NCBI GenBank assembly: GCA_002361615.1
Contig: DETK01000018.1
Location: forward strand, 1-64,000
Direction of reading: 5' to 3'
Source of the DNA: Bacteroidales bacterium UBA3290
GTDB lineage: Bacteria > Bacteroidota > Bacteroidia > Bacteroidales > UBA932
Length of the DNA: 64,000 nt
Shown here: positions 1 through 8,162 of the stretch, piece by piece
How the letters are laid out: each line of letters starts with the position of its first letter
How positions within the stretch are numbered: the first letter of the stretch is position 1
Notes under the pieces: model-generated
The model's input: only the letters and a program-made list of their open reading frames with translations
The model's database searches: none
What the model was told of the DNA's origin: nothing
Made by a program: the position numbers and the translations under genes

Positions 1-278
1 ATGTCCACCGTCAAATAGCTCTCCGGATTCTCGCTCACGGCCTTCGCCTTCCCCGAGGTCTTGGCCGGAGGCATCTTCGACGGAACAAACGCACCTCCAG
101 GCTGAAGCTGGACGAAGGCCCCGGAATCAGGCGCTTGCTCATCCTGCTGACGATACTTGCGCTTCCAGATGAAATACTGATGACGGGCTATGCCGTGCTC
201 GTCAAAATAACTTTGAAGAGATATACCGTGTTCCTGGCAATACCGGTCTATCTCCAAGATTTGTTCGCGGGTCATCAT
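1..278 (-). CDS. IS66-type element accessory protein (TnpA-like), 3' end cut by window edge
   Basis: Ninety-two codons are open from the ATG at 278 to the window edge. Translation starts MMTREQILEIDRYCQEHGIS and continues with a short helix-turn-helix-like stretch containing the IS66-orfA signature of an aromatic-rich YFIWKRKY segment near residues 35-42, followed by a Pro/Gly-rich tail. Members of this family (about 100-130 aa) are the first small ORF of IS66 elements, upstream of the TnpB-like protein and the large transposase; both would lie left of the window. An inverted repeat (ACTTTGTG at 280-287, CACAAAGT at 295-302) lies just upstream of the start. Family assignment is by motif memory only. 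A second Met at 275 is an alternative start. Confidence 0.6.
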   Translation of the reverse strand, partial: MMTREQILEIDRYCQEHGISLQSYFDEHGIARHQYFIWKRKYRQQDEQAPDSGAFVQLQPGGAFVPSKMPPAKTSGKAKAVSENPESYLTVD

Positions 279-607
279 GACTTTGTGTTTTTGTCACAAA
301 GTTACCGTCACTTCACGCCGCTGTCAATATGCAGTTGCCCGGAGGCTTACCCCCGAACCCCCGCGTTGCTTCGCAACGGCCTGCTGAGGCAGGCAGAGTC
401 AGGCAGAGTCAGGCAGAGGTGTGGGCGTTCCTTTTTTTTCGCTGCAACGGACGCAGGTGAGTATCAGGTGTTTATACAAGTTGATCCCCCTCTTTTTAAG
501 GGGGATCAGGTTGCGTAATTAACTGTCAATCAAGTGCGTACATTGCAGCGCAAGGATGCGCGAAGAGAGCGGGAAGGGCTCGGGAGGGACGTAATGCAGG
601 CAGGGGC
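279..607. other. Intergenic region with hairpins, a 10-bp tandem repeat and a palindromic element
   Basis: No gene is supported here. It holds a small hairpin at 364-378 (CGTTGC-TTC-GCAACG), a tandem repeat at 391-418 (unit AGGCAGAGTC, about 2.8 copies), an 8-T run at 432-439, and the 111-bp palindromic element at 440-550 listed separately. It separates the IS66 fragment from the 3' end of nhaA. Open frames through it have no recognisable protein content. Confidence 0.6.
440..550. repeat. Palindromic element, copy 1 (16-bp terminal inverted repeats)
   Basis: The left end CGCTGCAACGGACGCA (440-455) is matched in inverse orientation at 535-550 (14 of 16 positions). The interior is also near-palindromic and centres on TGATCCCCC (482-490) / GGGGGATCA (500-508). 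A second copy with the same ends and the same GATCCCCCTC core lies at 51939-52047. Size and structure resemble a MITE or a large REP-type element. It lies downstream of the nhaA stop. Confidence 0.8.
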
Positions 608-2008
608 TCAGCGTTTTTTAGGAGAGGCGAGGGCGATGAGGACGGAGCCGAGGATGCCGGAGCAGAGGGAGCCGAGGAGGACGGCGACTTTGCCCATGTC
701 GCGGAGTTTCATCATGATTTCGGGTGCCTGGTCGCCGAAGGAGAGGGTATCCACAAAGATGGACATTGTAAAGCCTATACCGCCGAGGCAGGCCACCGCG
801 AAGAGTTTCTTCCATGTGGCGGCTTCCGGCATCTGGCCGATCTTTGTCTTGACGGCCAGGAAACTGGCTAGGGTGATGCCGATGGGTTTGCCCAGGAGAA
901 GGCCGAGGAAAATACCCATGCTGACGCTTCCCAGCTCGGGTGAGTAGCTGAATACGTTGAAGTACGACGGGTCTGTGATCCTGACACCGGCGTTGGCCAG
1001 GGCGAATACCGGCATGATCAGGAAGTTGACCCAGGGTGAAAGGGCATGTTCCAGCCGGTAGCTGAGCCCGATGCAGCCTTTCGACGTACTGCTGAGCTGC
1101 CGGAGGATGCGGCGCTGCGGTCCGTTGGGGAAGCCTTCGCCGTCGTGGATGCTGTCGTATTCCGAGAGTTTCGTCCGGAAATGTTTCCGCCGCCGGTAGA
1201 AGTATTCTTTCGAATAGCGCGCCTTCATCGGAATGAGGAACGCCATGACGACACCCGACATCGTGGCATGGATGCCGGAATAGTAGAACAGGATCCACAC
1301 CGCGATGGCGGGGATGAAATAGAACCAGGGCCGTTTTTCCCCTGTCTTGTTCATGATGATCAGGAAAAGGATCAGCACCGCTGCGATACCAAGCAGCAGG
1401 AAATTGATGGTTCCTCCATAGAACAGGGCCACGACGAGGATGGCGACCAGGTCGTCGGCGATAGCCAATGCGGTCAGGAATACTTTCAGCGAAACAGGCA
1501 CCTTATCGCCCAGGATGGAAAGGATTCCTACGGCAAATGCAATATCGGTTGCAGTCGGGATGCCCCAACCAGAGGAGGCTGCCGTACCATGGTTGATCAG
1601 TGCGAAGATCAGGGCAGGTGCCAGGACACCACCCAGGGCGGCGATGACCGGCATGATGGCTTTCTGCGGCGAGCTCAGTTCGCCACAGACAATCTCCCGT
1701 TTGATTTCCAGACCTACCGTGAAGAAGAAGACCACCATCAGGATGTCGTTGATGAACTTCTCGACGGTCATGCCGGCCGGGAAAAGGAAGCCGTCGCCCT
1801 CGGGCGGGGTTACGGAGATGGCCAGGTCGGTTTCCAGAAAACTGAAATAGAAGTCACGAGTGGCGGGCAGGTTGGCCAGCAGCATGGCGATGATTACGCA
1901 GACAAGCAGGATGACGCCCTGAAGCCAGGGCAGGGTGCGGATCACTTTCCGACGCTGATCGAGATAGACGAGCGTCTTGTTCCAGGTGTAGGTGGGTATC
2001 AGTTTCAT
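608..2008 (-). CDS. nhaA: Na+/H+ antiporter NhaA
   Basis: A 466-aa inner-membrane electrogenic sodium/proton antiporter with about 12 hydrophobic segments. The ion-binding pair is present in ADDLVAI (D185, D186, equivalent to E. coli D163/D164), as is the TATDIAF motif (D155, equivalent to D133). It is longer than E. coli NhaA (388 aa), partly because of a hydrophilic loop around residues 265-315, as in other Bacteroidetes homologues. The ATG at 2008 lies 7 bp after the stop of the upstream C69 peptidase gene, so the two are probably co-transcribed. It exports Na+ in exchange for H+, fitting the Na+-linked V-ATPase and decarboxylase nearby. The 3' end is followed by the 440-550 palindromic element. 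Confidence 0.95.
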   Translation of the reverse strand: MKLIPTYTWNKTLVYLDQRRKVIRTLPWLQGVILLVCVIIAMLLANLPATRDFYFSFLETDLAISVTPPEGDGFLFPAGMTVEKFINDILMVVFFFTVGLEIKREIVCGELSSPQKAIMPVIAALGGVLAPALIFALINHGTAASSGWGIPTATDIAFAVGILSILGDKVPVSLKVFLTALAIADDLVAILVVALFYGGTINFLLLGIAAVLILFLIIMNKTGEKRPWFYFIPAIAVWILFYYSGIHATMSGVVMAFLIPMKARYSKEYFYRRRKHFRTKLSEYDSIHDGEGFPNGPQRRILRQLSSTSKGCIGLSYRLEHALSPWVNFLIMPVFALANAGVRITDPSYFNVFSYSPELGSVSMGIFLGLLLGKPIGITLASFLAVKTKIGQMPEAATWKKLFAVACLGGIGFTMSIFVDTLSFGDQAPEIMMKLRDMGKVAVLLGSLCSGILGSVLIALASPKKR

Positions 2009-2015
2009 GGGACAA

Positions 2016-3674
2016 TCAGCGGACTTTCAGGAGTTCTCCGTTATCCTTTATGATGGCGCGCTTGAATTTTTCACTGTAGCCGGGCCAGTCGGGCGACACG
2101 GGGATGTAATCGGTACTGCCGTTGGTGACGAAACTTCCGTCGGGGTTCTGGTGTTTGACGGTTCCGTCCATATATTTGAGCAGCAGATACTTGTCGAGCT
2201 CGTTCCACGCCTCGAAGAGCGCGTCGGCTTCTGTGACGGAGAATTGGGTCAGGTATTTCAGTTGTTTCTTCTGTGATTTGATGGCCAGCGCCGCAGCGTC
2301 GCAGGCGGCTACTTTCTCCACCATCTTGCGCTCATGTTCCGCGATTCGCTCCTGAACTTCCAGGCCAACCGGATTGTAACGCAGATAAGCGAACTGGGCG
2401 ACGCGGTTGTTGAGCCAGAACATCGAAGTGGGGGAATACTCCACCATGGAACCGTTGCCCAGTGCATAATGCCACGAGACGGCACGGGAGGAGGAATAGA
2501 CGGGCGTCAGAGCGGAGGTGCCGGAATCGTCAACGGCAAACCAGAACAAACCGCCGACTGCATCGGGCAGCCAGCCGCGGCATTGGGCCACGAACCAGAA
2601 ACCGGTCTGCTGGGTGGAGATGGGGCGTGCATTGGAGTATTTTACGCCATCGACTGTCCAGTCGTTCTGCTTCCAGCGGTACGGCGTTTCATTGCTGCCT
2701 GCTCCGATGTCCTTCGTCATATCGAAGGGGGTACCTTCGTAGTGGTCGCGCATCATTGCGGCCAGATCCAGCATGGAGAGTTTTCCTTTTGGCTTGACGT
2801 AGAGCGGCATCCGGTTCTTCGGGTTGTCCGCCATCACGAAGTCGAGGTACTGGTTCATATCCAGGTCGCCCCAGCGGTTGAAGAAGCTCCACACGCGGCA
2901 TTCGCAGTTGCGCATCAGCGAGAAGGAGAGGGGACAGTAGGTGTCGGCGAAGCTGAAGTCTTCGTCAGAACCCTCGTAGATGCCGATTTCCCGGGCGTGG
3001 GAGATGACGTCGGGCGCGTAGATACAATTGGCCGGGTCGTTTTTCGGGAAGGTGGTGATGCGGGCGCAGTTGGCGTGGGCGGAGATATAACCGTCCGGAA
3101 TGCGGACTGCCACCCAGACGACGCCTTTGTTGCGATTCACGCCGTCCACTACGTTGGGTTTCTTGGCGATGACTTCGAGGATCCAGGCTTCCTCGGTATC
3201 GGCGAAGCTGAGCGATTCACCCGTAGAGGCATAGCCGTATTCGTTGGCCAGTTTGACAAAGAGTTCAATGGCCTCGCGGGCCTTCGTGCAGCGCTGCAGG
3301 CAGATGTATTCCAGGGAGCCGTAGTCTACGATACCCTGGAGATCGCGCAGCTCCGGCCGTCCACCCCACGTCGTCTCGCCGATGACGAGCTGATGCTCGT
3401 TCATGTTGCCGATGACATTGTAGGTATAGGGCGCTTCGGGAATCTCGCCCAGATAGTGGTCCTGGCCCCATTGCAGGATGCGGCGCATTTCTCCGGCCTT
3501 GTGCTTGCCGGCCGGATAGTGGACCAGCGTGCCGTAACGGGTGTAGGAATCGGCCGCGTAAGTCACCATCACGGACCCGTCGGTCGACGCTCCTTTGGTC
3601 ACAATCAAATTCGTACACGCAAATCCCGCCGTCACAGACAGCGCAAAAACAAAGGTCAGGAAAAGCCGTCGCAT
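2016..3674 (-). CDS. C69-family dipeptidase, secreted
   Basis: A 552-aa peptidase of the C69 (PepD/U34) family of N-terminal nucleophile hydrolases. A short signal peptide (residues 1-19) ends directly before C20, which begins the family motif CTNLIVTKGAS-TDGS; C20 would be the catalytic nucleophile exposed by cleavage. Further family features are the YTYNVIGNMNEHQL and GETTWGG stretches near residues 85-105. Such proteins hydrolyse dipeptides in the periplasm or outside the cell. It is the first gene of a likely two-gene unit with nhaA. A weak -7-like box TATCTTTA lies at 3710-3703 on the minus strand. The assignment is solid; the natural substrate is unknown. Confidence 0.9.
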   Translation of the reverse strand: MRRLFLTFVFALSVTAGFACTNLIVTKGASTDGSVMVTYAADSYTRYGTLVHYPAGKHKAGEMRRILQWGQDHYLGEIPEAPYTYNVIGNMNEHQLVIGETTWGGRPELRDLQGIVDYGSLEYICLQRCTKAREAIELFVKLANEYGYASTGESLSFADTEEAWILEVIAKKPNVVDGVNRNKGVVWVAVRIPDGYISAHANCARITTFPKNDPANCIYAPDVISHAREIGIYEGSDEDFSFADTYCPLSFSLMRNCECRVWSFFNRWGDLDMNQYLDFVMADNPKNRMPLYVKPKGKLSMLDLAAMMRDHYEGTPFDMTKDIGAGSNETPYRWKQNDWTVDGVKYSNARPISTQQTGFWFVAQCRGWLPDAVGGLFWFAVDDSGTSALTPVYSSSRAVSWHYALGNGSMVEYSPTSMFWLNNRVAQFAYLRYNPVGLEVQERIAEHERKMVEKVAACDAAALAIKSQKKQLKYLTQFSVTEADALFEAWNELDKYLLLKYMDGTVKHQNPDGSFVTNGSTDYIPVSPDWPGYSEKFKRAIIKDNGELLKVR

Positions 3675-3992
3675 AATAGAAGGAGACTATAGTAATTCTG
3701 GATAAAGATACGAAAAATAACGCTCATTTCCGCTCTGGTATTTCGTTCAGCTCGCAGAAAAATGCTCGCTGCCCAAAATACCACGTTTTTCTTCGCTCAA
3801 GTCCGCATCAGCGGACCGCTGGAGGCCGGTACTTGTATCTACTGGGCCCTGCCCAGACCTGCCGCTACGGCCTGCTATCGCACAAGGCCATACAACGGCC
3901 TCCGCTAGCGGCTGATGCCGCTTTAATGCACGACTCCCGGCATTAGCAAAGTACTAAGGCCGGGAGGCGCGGGGCTTGGGGCAGCGCCCCGG
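3675..3992. other. Intergenic region between the V-ATPase operon and the C69 gene, several hairpins
   Basis: No gene is supported. The right-hand third is GC-rich and contains inverted repeats: GTCCGC-ATCA-GCGGAC (3801-3816), the palindrome CCGCTAGCGG (3902-3911), CTCCCGGC (3934-3941) / GCCGGGAG (3959-3966), and GGGGCAGCGCCCC (3978-3990) right after the ntpK stop. The last may act as a 3'-end hairpin of the V-ATPase mRNA and recurs at 47704-47716. The left part (3675-3735) is AT-rich and probably carries the C69 promoter. Confidence 0.5.
3978..3990 (-). repeat. GGGGCAGCGCCCC hairpin, copy 1, 2 bp after the ntpK stop
   Basis: Stem GGGGC/GCCCC with loop AGC. The surrounding 20 or so bases (CTTGGGGCAGCGCCCCGGTTAC) closely match 47702-47721. 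No U-tract follows on the minus strand, so a Rho-independent terminator is not proven. Confidence 0.5.
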
Positions 3993-4421
3993 TTACACAA
4001 AGAACGTGGCGGCGAAGGCCAGGATGGCGTAGAACTCAGGGAGAGCGGCGTAGATCATGGTGTTGGTCTGGACGTCGTGTCCCTGGCTCATGCCGATGAT
4101 ACCGTTGGCGCAGACCTGCCCCTGGCGGATGGCCGAGAAGAGGAATACGATACCACAAGCCAGACCGACGGCGAAATACAGGAGACCTTTGTCCATCATC
4201 GCTTCAGCGGCCTTGGGCCATACCAGGAAGGCGACGAAGCCGTACAGACCCTGCGTAGCGGGCATGGCGGAAAGGATCATGTAACCCGCCGATTTCTCCG
4301 GATTCTTTTTCAACGCGCCTTCCGCGGCGTTGCCGGCGATGGTGGTTCCGATACTGGAGCCGATAGCGGCCAGGCCGAACATAAATGCGAGGCCGATGTA
4401 ACCGAGAATAATTGTTAACAT
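3993..4421 (-). CDS. ntpK: V-type ATP synthase subunit K (rotor ring proteolipid)
   Basis: A 142-aa protein with four transmembrane helices arranged as two fused hairpins, typical of V-type K subunits; it forms the membrane rotor ring. The Na+ ligands known from Enterococcus hirae NtpK appear conserved: T56-Q57 in PATQGLYG (E. hirae T64/Q65), Q100 in IRQGQV (Q110) and E129 in ALPEFYAI (E139). The Q100-to-E129 spacing of 29 residues equals that from Q110 to E139. This suggests Na+ rather than H+ coupling. It is the last gene of the operon, 19 bp after ntpI. Confidence 0.95.
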   Translation of the reverse strand: MLTIILGYIGLAFMFGLAAIGSSIGTTIAGNAAEGALKKNPEKSAGYMILSAMPATQGLYGFVAFLVWPKAAEAMMDKGLLYFAVGLACGIVFLFSAIRQGQVCANGIIGMSQGHDVQTNTMIYAALPEFYAILAFAATFFV

Positions 4422-4440
4422 AGTGTAAGAATTTGTTTTT

Positions 4441-6231
4441 TTATTTGTTTTCTAGATTGATTTCATTGGTCAGGGGTTTGTAATCCAGGCCTTTGCCTTC
4501 ATAGCCGCTGTTCTTGAAGTACTCTACGAAGGTCAGACGAAGCGGGTGGACGAAGGCGCCCAGGCAACTCATCGCGAAGTTCAGCGCGTGGCCGAACAGG
4601 ACGATGACGACGAAAGGCAGCCATTGCCAGGTCGGATTGCTGCCCAGCAGCATCGTGCCGATCTGGTTGAAGGCGCCGCCCAGCATGCCGCCGGCCAGGC
4701 CGAGAGCATAGAGACGGATGTAACTCAGGACGTCGCCCAGCAGGCCGGTAGCCGTCTGGTACGTGTCCCAGAGTCCTGATCCGATGTTGAGCAGGGGATT
4801 GCGTCCCGGCTTGTTGAAGATGAAGATGCCCAGGACGGAAAGGACGCCGACCGCGATGATGGCGATCTTCGTAGCCGTGGCGTTGAGCACGTGGGTCAGG
4901 GCCAGGCCGGCTACGATGAGGCCGCCGACAACCAGTGTGACCCATCCCCAGGTGGAAATGGCCTGCTTGAAGCCCGCTCTTTTCGTAATGCCGACCGCCT
5001 TGATGATCATGGCCAGGCAGATGTGGAAGATACCGATGGCGATGGCGGCAATCATGGTGATGTCGTAGGCCGTACCGGCAATCTCCAGCTTGCCTACCAG
5101 CATGAGTTTCCGGAGCCCTTCGGGAATCCAGGACACTTCTTTCAGGTTGATACCGAAGAAGGTGCCCAGGAAGAAACCGATGACAAGGGTGCCCACGCCC
5201 AGCGTGGTGACCAGACGCCAATGTTTCTTCAGCCCGAGCAGGTTGAACCCCGTCTTGTGCAAGAGTATGCCCAATGCGATGAGGATCAGGCCGTAGCCTG
5301 CGTCGCCCATGCAGAACGACCAGAACAGGAGGAAGAAAGGAGCCAGGATCGGGGTCGGGTCGAACTCGTCATAGACGGGCATGCCGTACATCCCGGTCAG
5401 GGTCTCGAAGTTGCGGGCGAACCAGTTGTTCTTGAGCTGCACAGGCGGGTTGTCGGCGGCTGTGGCGGGTTCGCTCACGTAGTAGAGCGCCTTCTTGTCG
5501 AGAGCGGCTTTCAGGCGCGCATCTTCGGTGGTCGGGGCAAAGCCGGTCATTACCGTGATGTAGTCTTCCGCGGCTTTTTCGGCGTTGTTGCCAGCCAGGT
5601 AGCGCTGCAGCGTCTGTGCCTTCTCGGCGTAGGTGCGTTGCAGGTCCGGGATATCCTGTTTGCGGTTTTCCATCTCCGATTCGCGGTCGAGAAGCTGCTG
5701 TTGCAGTGTCTTGACATTCCGGTCCAGCTGCTCGATCGATTCCCGGGCTACGTGGGTTTCCTTGACCTGGAAATTGTTGGCGCCTTCAGAGGCACGGTCT
5801 ATAAGGACGAAGCGGACGGTCTTTTCGTCGCGGTCGATCTCCGCGATGGGGTATTCTTCCAGCCAGGCGGGATTGAATTTCTTGACAGGGAGGGTATAGT
5901 AGTGGATCTGGCAGCCCGCATCGCGTAAAGCCTTGATCTTGGCGGGATCCAGATCGCCCCAGTGCCTTTTCTCGTCGACAGCAGCCTGGGCGGCGGTCAG
6001 TTTGGCCTCGATGGCGCTGTGGCGCTCATCGCGCGAGAAGTCGCATTTCTCTATGGTCTCGATCTCGTGCCGGATGGCCTCCGCTTCGCGGAACAACTGG
6101 GCCGAAGTCGTATCGACCGGCTTGCGGGAGCGGGTGATGTCGAGCACCCCGAGCTCCTGGATTTCGCGCAGGATGGCATCCGTGTCGCTGCTCAGGAGCA
6201 GGAAGGTGTATTTGGTCATTTTCGTGATCAT
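4441..6231 (-). CDS. ntpI: V-type ATP synthase subunit I (a subunit)
   Basis: A 596-aa stator subunit. Residues 1 to about 290 are a soluble, partly coiled-coil arm (heptad-rich around 150-210). The rest has about seven to eight transmembrane helices that form the ion half-channels. The conserved arginine helix is seen as LSYIRLYALGLAGG in the C-terminal third. The start ATG at 6231 overlaps the ntpD stop by 4 bp (ATGA), implying translational coupling. A second Met at codon 5 is possible. Length and domain order are normal for bacterial V-ATPases. Confidence 0.93.
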   Translation of the reverse strand: MITKMTKYTFLLLSSDTDAILREIQELGVLDITRSRKPVDTTSAQLFREAEAIRHEIETIEKCDFSRDERHSAIEAKLTAAQAAVDEKRHWGDLDPAKIKALRDAGCQIHYYTLPVKKFNPAWLEEYPIAEIDRDEKTVRFVLIDRASEGANNFQVKETHVARESIEQLDRNVKTLQQQLLDRESEMENRKQDIPDLQRTYAEKAQTLQRYLAGNNAEKAAEDYITVMTGFAPTTEDARLKAALDKKALYYVSEPATAADNPPVQLKNNWFARNFETLTGMYGMPVYDEFDPTPILAPFFLLFWSFCMGDAGYGLILIALGILLHKTGFNLLGLKKHWRLVTTLGVGTLVIGFFLGTFFGINLKEVSWIPEGLRKLMLVGKLEIAGTAYDITMIAAIAIGIFHICLAMIIKAVGITKRAGFKQAISTWGWVTLVVGGLIVAGLALTHVLNATATKIAIIAVGVLSVLGIFIFNKPGRNPLLNIGSGLWDTYQTATGLLGDVLSYIRLYALGLAGGMLGGAFNQIGTMLLGSNPTWQWLPFVVIVLFGHALNFAMSCLGAFVHPLRLTFVEYFKNSGYEGKGLDYKPLTNEINLENK

Positions 6232-6836
6232 GCCTCTTCCTCCTCTTCTTCTTCCTGATGGCGGTTCTTGACGATCTTCTGGGAGGCTTTGGAGAGGTTC
6301 TCCTCGTCCTCCATGAAGCGCTTGATCTTGCGGATAGCCTCCTGGTAACCGGGAATCTGCACTTTTTCGTACAGGTTGACCTTCTGGGTTGTCTTCTTCC
6401 GCTGGAATTCCAGGATCCGGCTCTTCTCGATCAGCACCTCGCTCTCGATGCCGAGTTGGGCGAGCTTCTTGAGGATGGTCACGCCGTCACCGTACCACAT
6501 CGGTTTGGCGAAGGCGTCGAACGGCTTGACTTCGTAGATCACTTCGCGAAGCTGCGGCGTGCGGACGCCTGCCACCTTGACGGTATCGAGCACCACGTCC
6601 TTCACGGCGATCAGCCCGGGATCGAATTCGGTCCAGAGGCCGGCCATGTAGTCGTAGGTCTTGAGCGCTTCTTCGAGTTCACGCTGCAGACGCTCCGATT
6701 CCGCCTTGGCCTGGATCACGCTCACGCGGAGCGCCGACTCCTTGTTCTTGAGGGTCGGGAGCGCCCGCTGACGGATCTTCAGCTGCTTGCCGAGGTTGGT
6801 CAGGGAAGTCTTGTTATATTGGAATTTGATTGCCAT
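6228..6836 (-). CDS. ntpD: V-type ATP synthase subunit D (central stalk)
   Basis: A 202-aa subunit. The N terminus (KFQYNKTSLTNLGKQLKIRQ) and the long helical coiled coil over most of the chain match the D subunit, the rotor axle linking the A3B3 head to the membrane ring. The C terminus is very acidic, with a run of Glu from about residue 195, which is unusual and may be species-specific. It lies 3 bp downstream of ntpB and overlaps ntpI by 4 bp. Confidence 0.93.
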   Translation of the reverse strand: MAIKFQYNKTSLTNLGKQLKIRQRALPTLKNKESALRVSVIQAKAESERLQRELEEALKTYDYMAGLWTEFDPGLIAVKDVVLDTVKVAGVRTPQLREVIYEVKPFDAFAKPMWYGDGVTILKKLAQLGIESEVLIEKSRILEFQRKKTTQKVNLYEKVQIPGYQEAIRKIKRFMEDEENLSKASQKIVKNRHQEEEEEEEA

Positions 6837-6839
6837 ACG

Positions 6840-8162
6840 TTATTCGGCCGGCCAGTATTTGTCGATCATCGCCTGCTTGATGCCGGTCTCGGCCTTGCTG
6901 AAGAAGCGTGCGAACAGCTTCCAACAGGTGTCGAGCATCTCGGTCAGGCCGATGTTCACGTCGATCGAAAGGATCTCGATGGCATACGCCTTGGCGTATT
7001 CGAGGCAGCGCCGGTCGTAGTCCGACAGGTCGAAGCCGTTCTCCATCTTGGTCTTGGCATTCTGCGCGTCGGCGTACAGACGTACGGAGGCGTTCATCAC
7101 CTGGGAATGGTCTTCCCGGGTCTGCTTGCCCTGGACGAGCTGTTTCAGACGGGACAGGGAACGGAACGGGTCGATGATGACCTTGCCCGTATCGGTGTCG
7201 GCGCGCAGGTAGAGCTGGCCTTCCGTGATATAGCCCGTATTGTCGGGAATGGCGTGGGTGATGTCACCGTCGTTGAGCGTGGTGACGGCGATGATGGTGA
7301 TCGATCCGCCGCTGGGCAGCTGCACGGCTTTCTCGTAGATCTTCGCCAGATCGGAGTAGAGCGAACCCGGCATCGAGTCTTTCGACGGAATCTGGTCCAT
7401 ACGGTTGCTCACGATGGAGAGGGCGTCTGCGTAGAGGGTCATGTCGGTCAGCAGGACCAGCACTTTCTCGTTCTTGTCTACGGCGAAGAACTCAGCGGCC
7501 GTCAGGGCCATGTCCGGAATCAGCAGTCGCTCTACAGGCGGCTGGTCGGTGGTGTTGACGAAGCTGATGATCTTGTTGAGGGCGCCTGCACTCTCGAATT
7601 CGTGACGGAAGTAGAGATAGTCGTCGTTGGAAAGACCCATGCCGCCGAGGATGATCTTATCGACGTCGGCGCGGAGGGCCACCTGGGCCATCACGGCGTT
7701 ATAAGGCTGGTCAGGGTCGGCGAAGAAAGGGATCTTCTGGCCGGAGACCAGTGTGTTGTTGAGGTCGATGCCGGCGATACCGGTCGGAATCAGCTGGGAA
7801 GGCTGCTTGCGCTTGTACGGGTTTACGGACGGTCCGCCGATCTGGCGGAGTTCCCCTTCCACCTTCGGGCCTCCGTCGATGGGATCGCCGTAGGCGTTGA
7901 AGAAGCGGCCGGAAAGCGCCTCGCTCACGGCGAGCGTCGGCGGTTCACCGTGGAAAAGGACTTCGGCATTGGTCGGAATACCCTCCGTGCCCGCGAATAC
8001 CTGGAGCGTGATCAGGTCGCCCTTGATCTTGACAACCTGCGCCAGGCGGCCGGCTACCGTGGCCAGCTCGTCGTTGCTCACCCCCTGCGCATGCAGGGTC
8101 ACCGTAGCTTTGGTGATGGCTTCGAGCCGGGTGTATGTTCTCTGGAATGCTTTATTGCTCAT
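6840..8162 (-). CDS. ntpB: V-type ATP synthase subunit B (non-catalytic)
   Basis: A 440-aa regulatory subunit of the A3B3 head. It has the ATP-synthase alpha/beta fold with motifs such as IPTGIAGIDLNNTL and SMPGSLYSDLAKIYEKA, but no Walker A P-loop, as expected for B. The chosen start MSNKAFQRTYT (8162) resembles Bacteroidetes B subunits and overlaps the ntpA 3' end by 11 bp. An in-frame ATG at 8189 would add nine residues (MNSLIPFCP) that do not look family-like. Confidence 0.93.
   Translation of the reverse strand: MSNKAFQRTYTRLEAITKATVTLHAQGVSNDELATVAGRLAQVVKIKGDLITLQVFAGTEGIPTNAEVLFHGEPPTLAVSEALSGRFFNAYGDPIDGGPKVEGELRQIGGPSVNPYKRKQPSQLIPTGIAGIDLNNTLVSGQKIPFFADPDQPYNAVMAQVALRADVDKIILGGMGLSNDDYLYFRHEFESAGALNKIISFVNTTDQPPVERLLIPDMALTAAEFFAVDKNEKVLVLLTDMTLYADALSIVSNRMDQIPSKDSMPGSLYSDLAKIYEKAVQLPSGGSITIIAVTTLNDGDITHAIPDNTGYITEGQLYLRADTDTGKVIIDPFRSLSRLKQLVQGKQTREDHSQVMNASVRLYADAQNAKTKMENGFDLSDYDRRCLEYAKAYAIEILSIDVNIGLTEMLDTCWKLFARFFSKAETGIKQAMIDKYWPAE

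Noticed and set aside
391..418. CRISPR-like array
   Set aside because: Only 2.8 copies of a 10-bp unit with no spacers.
440..550. Integron attC site
   Set aside because: Size and palindromy fit, but the ends lack the GTTRRRY/RYYYAAC core sites and no integrase is present.
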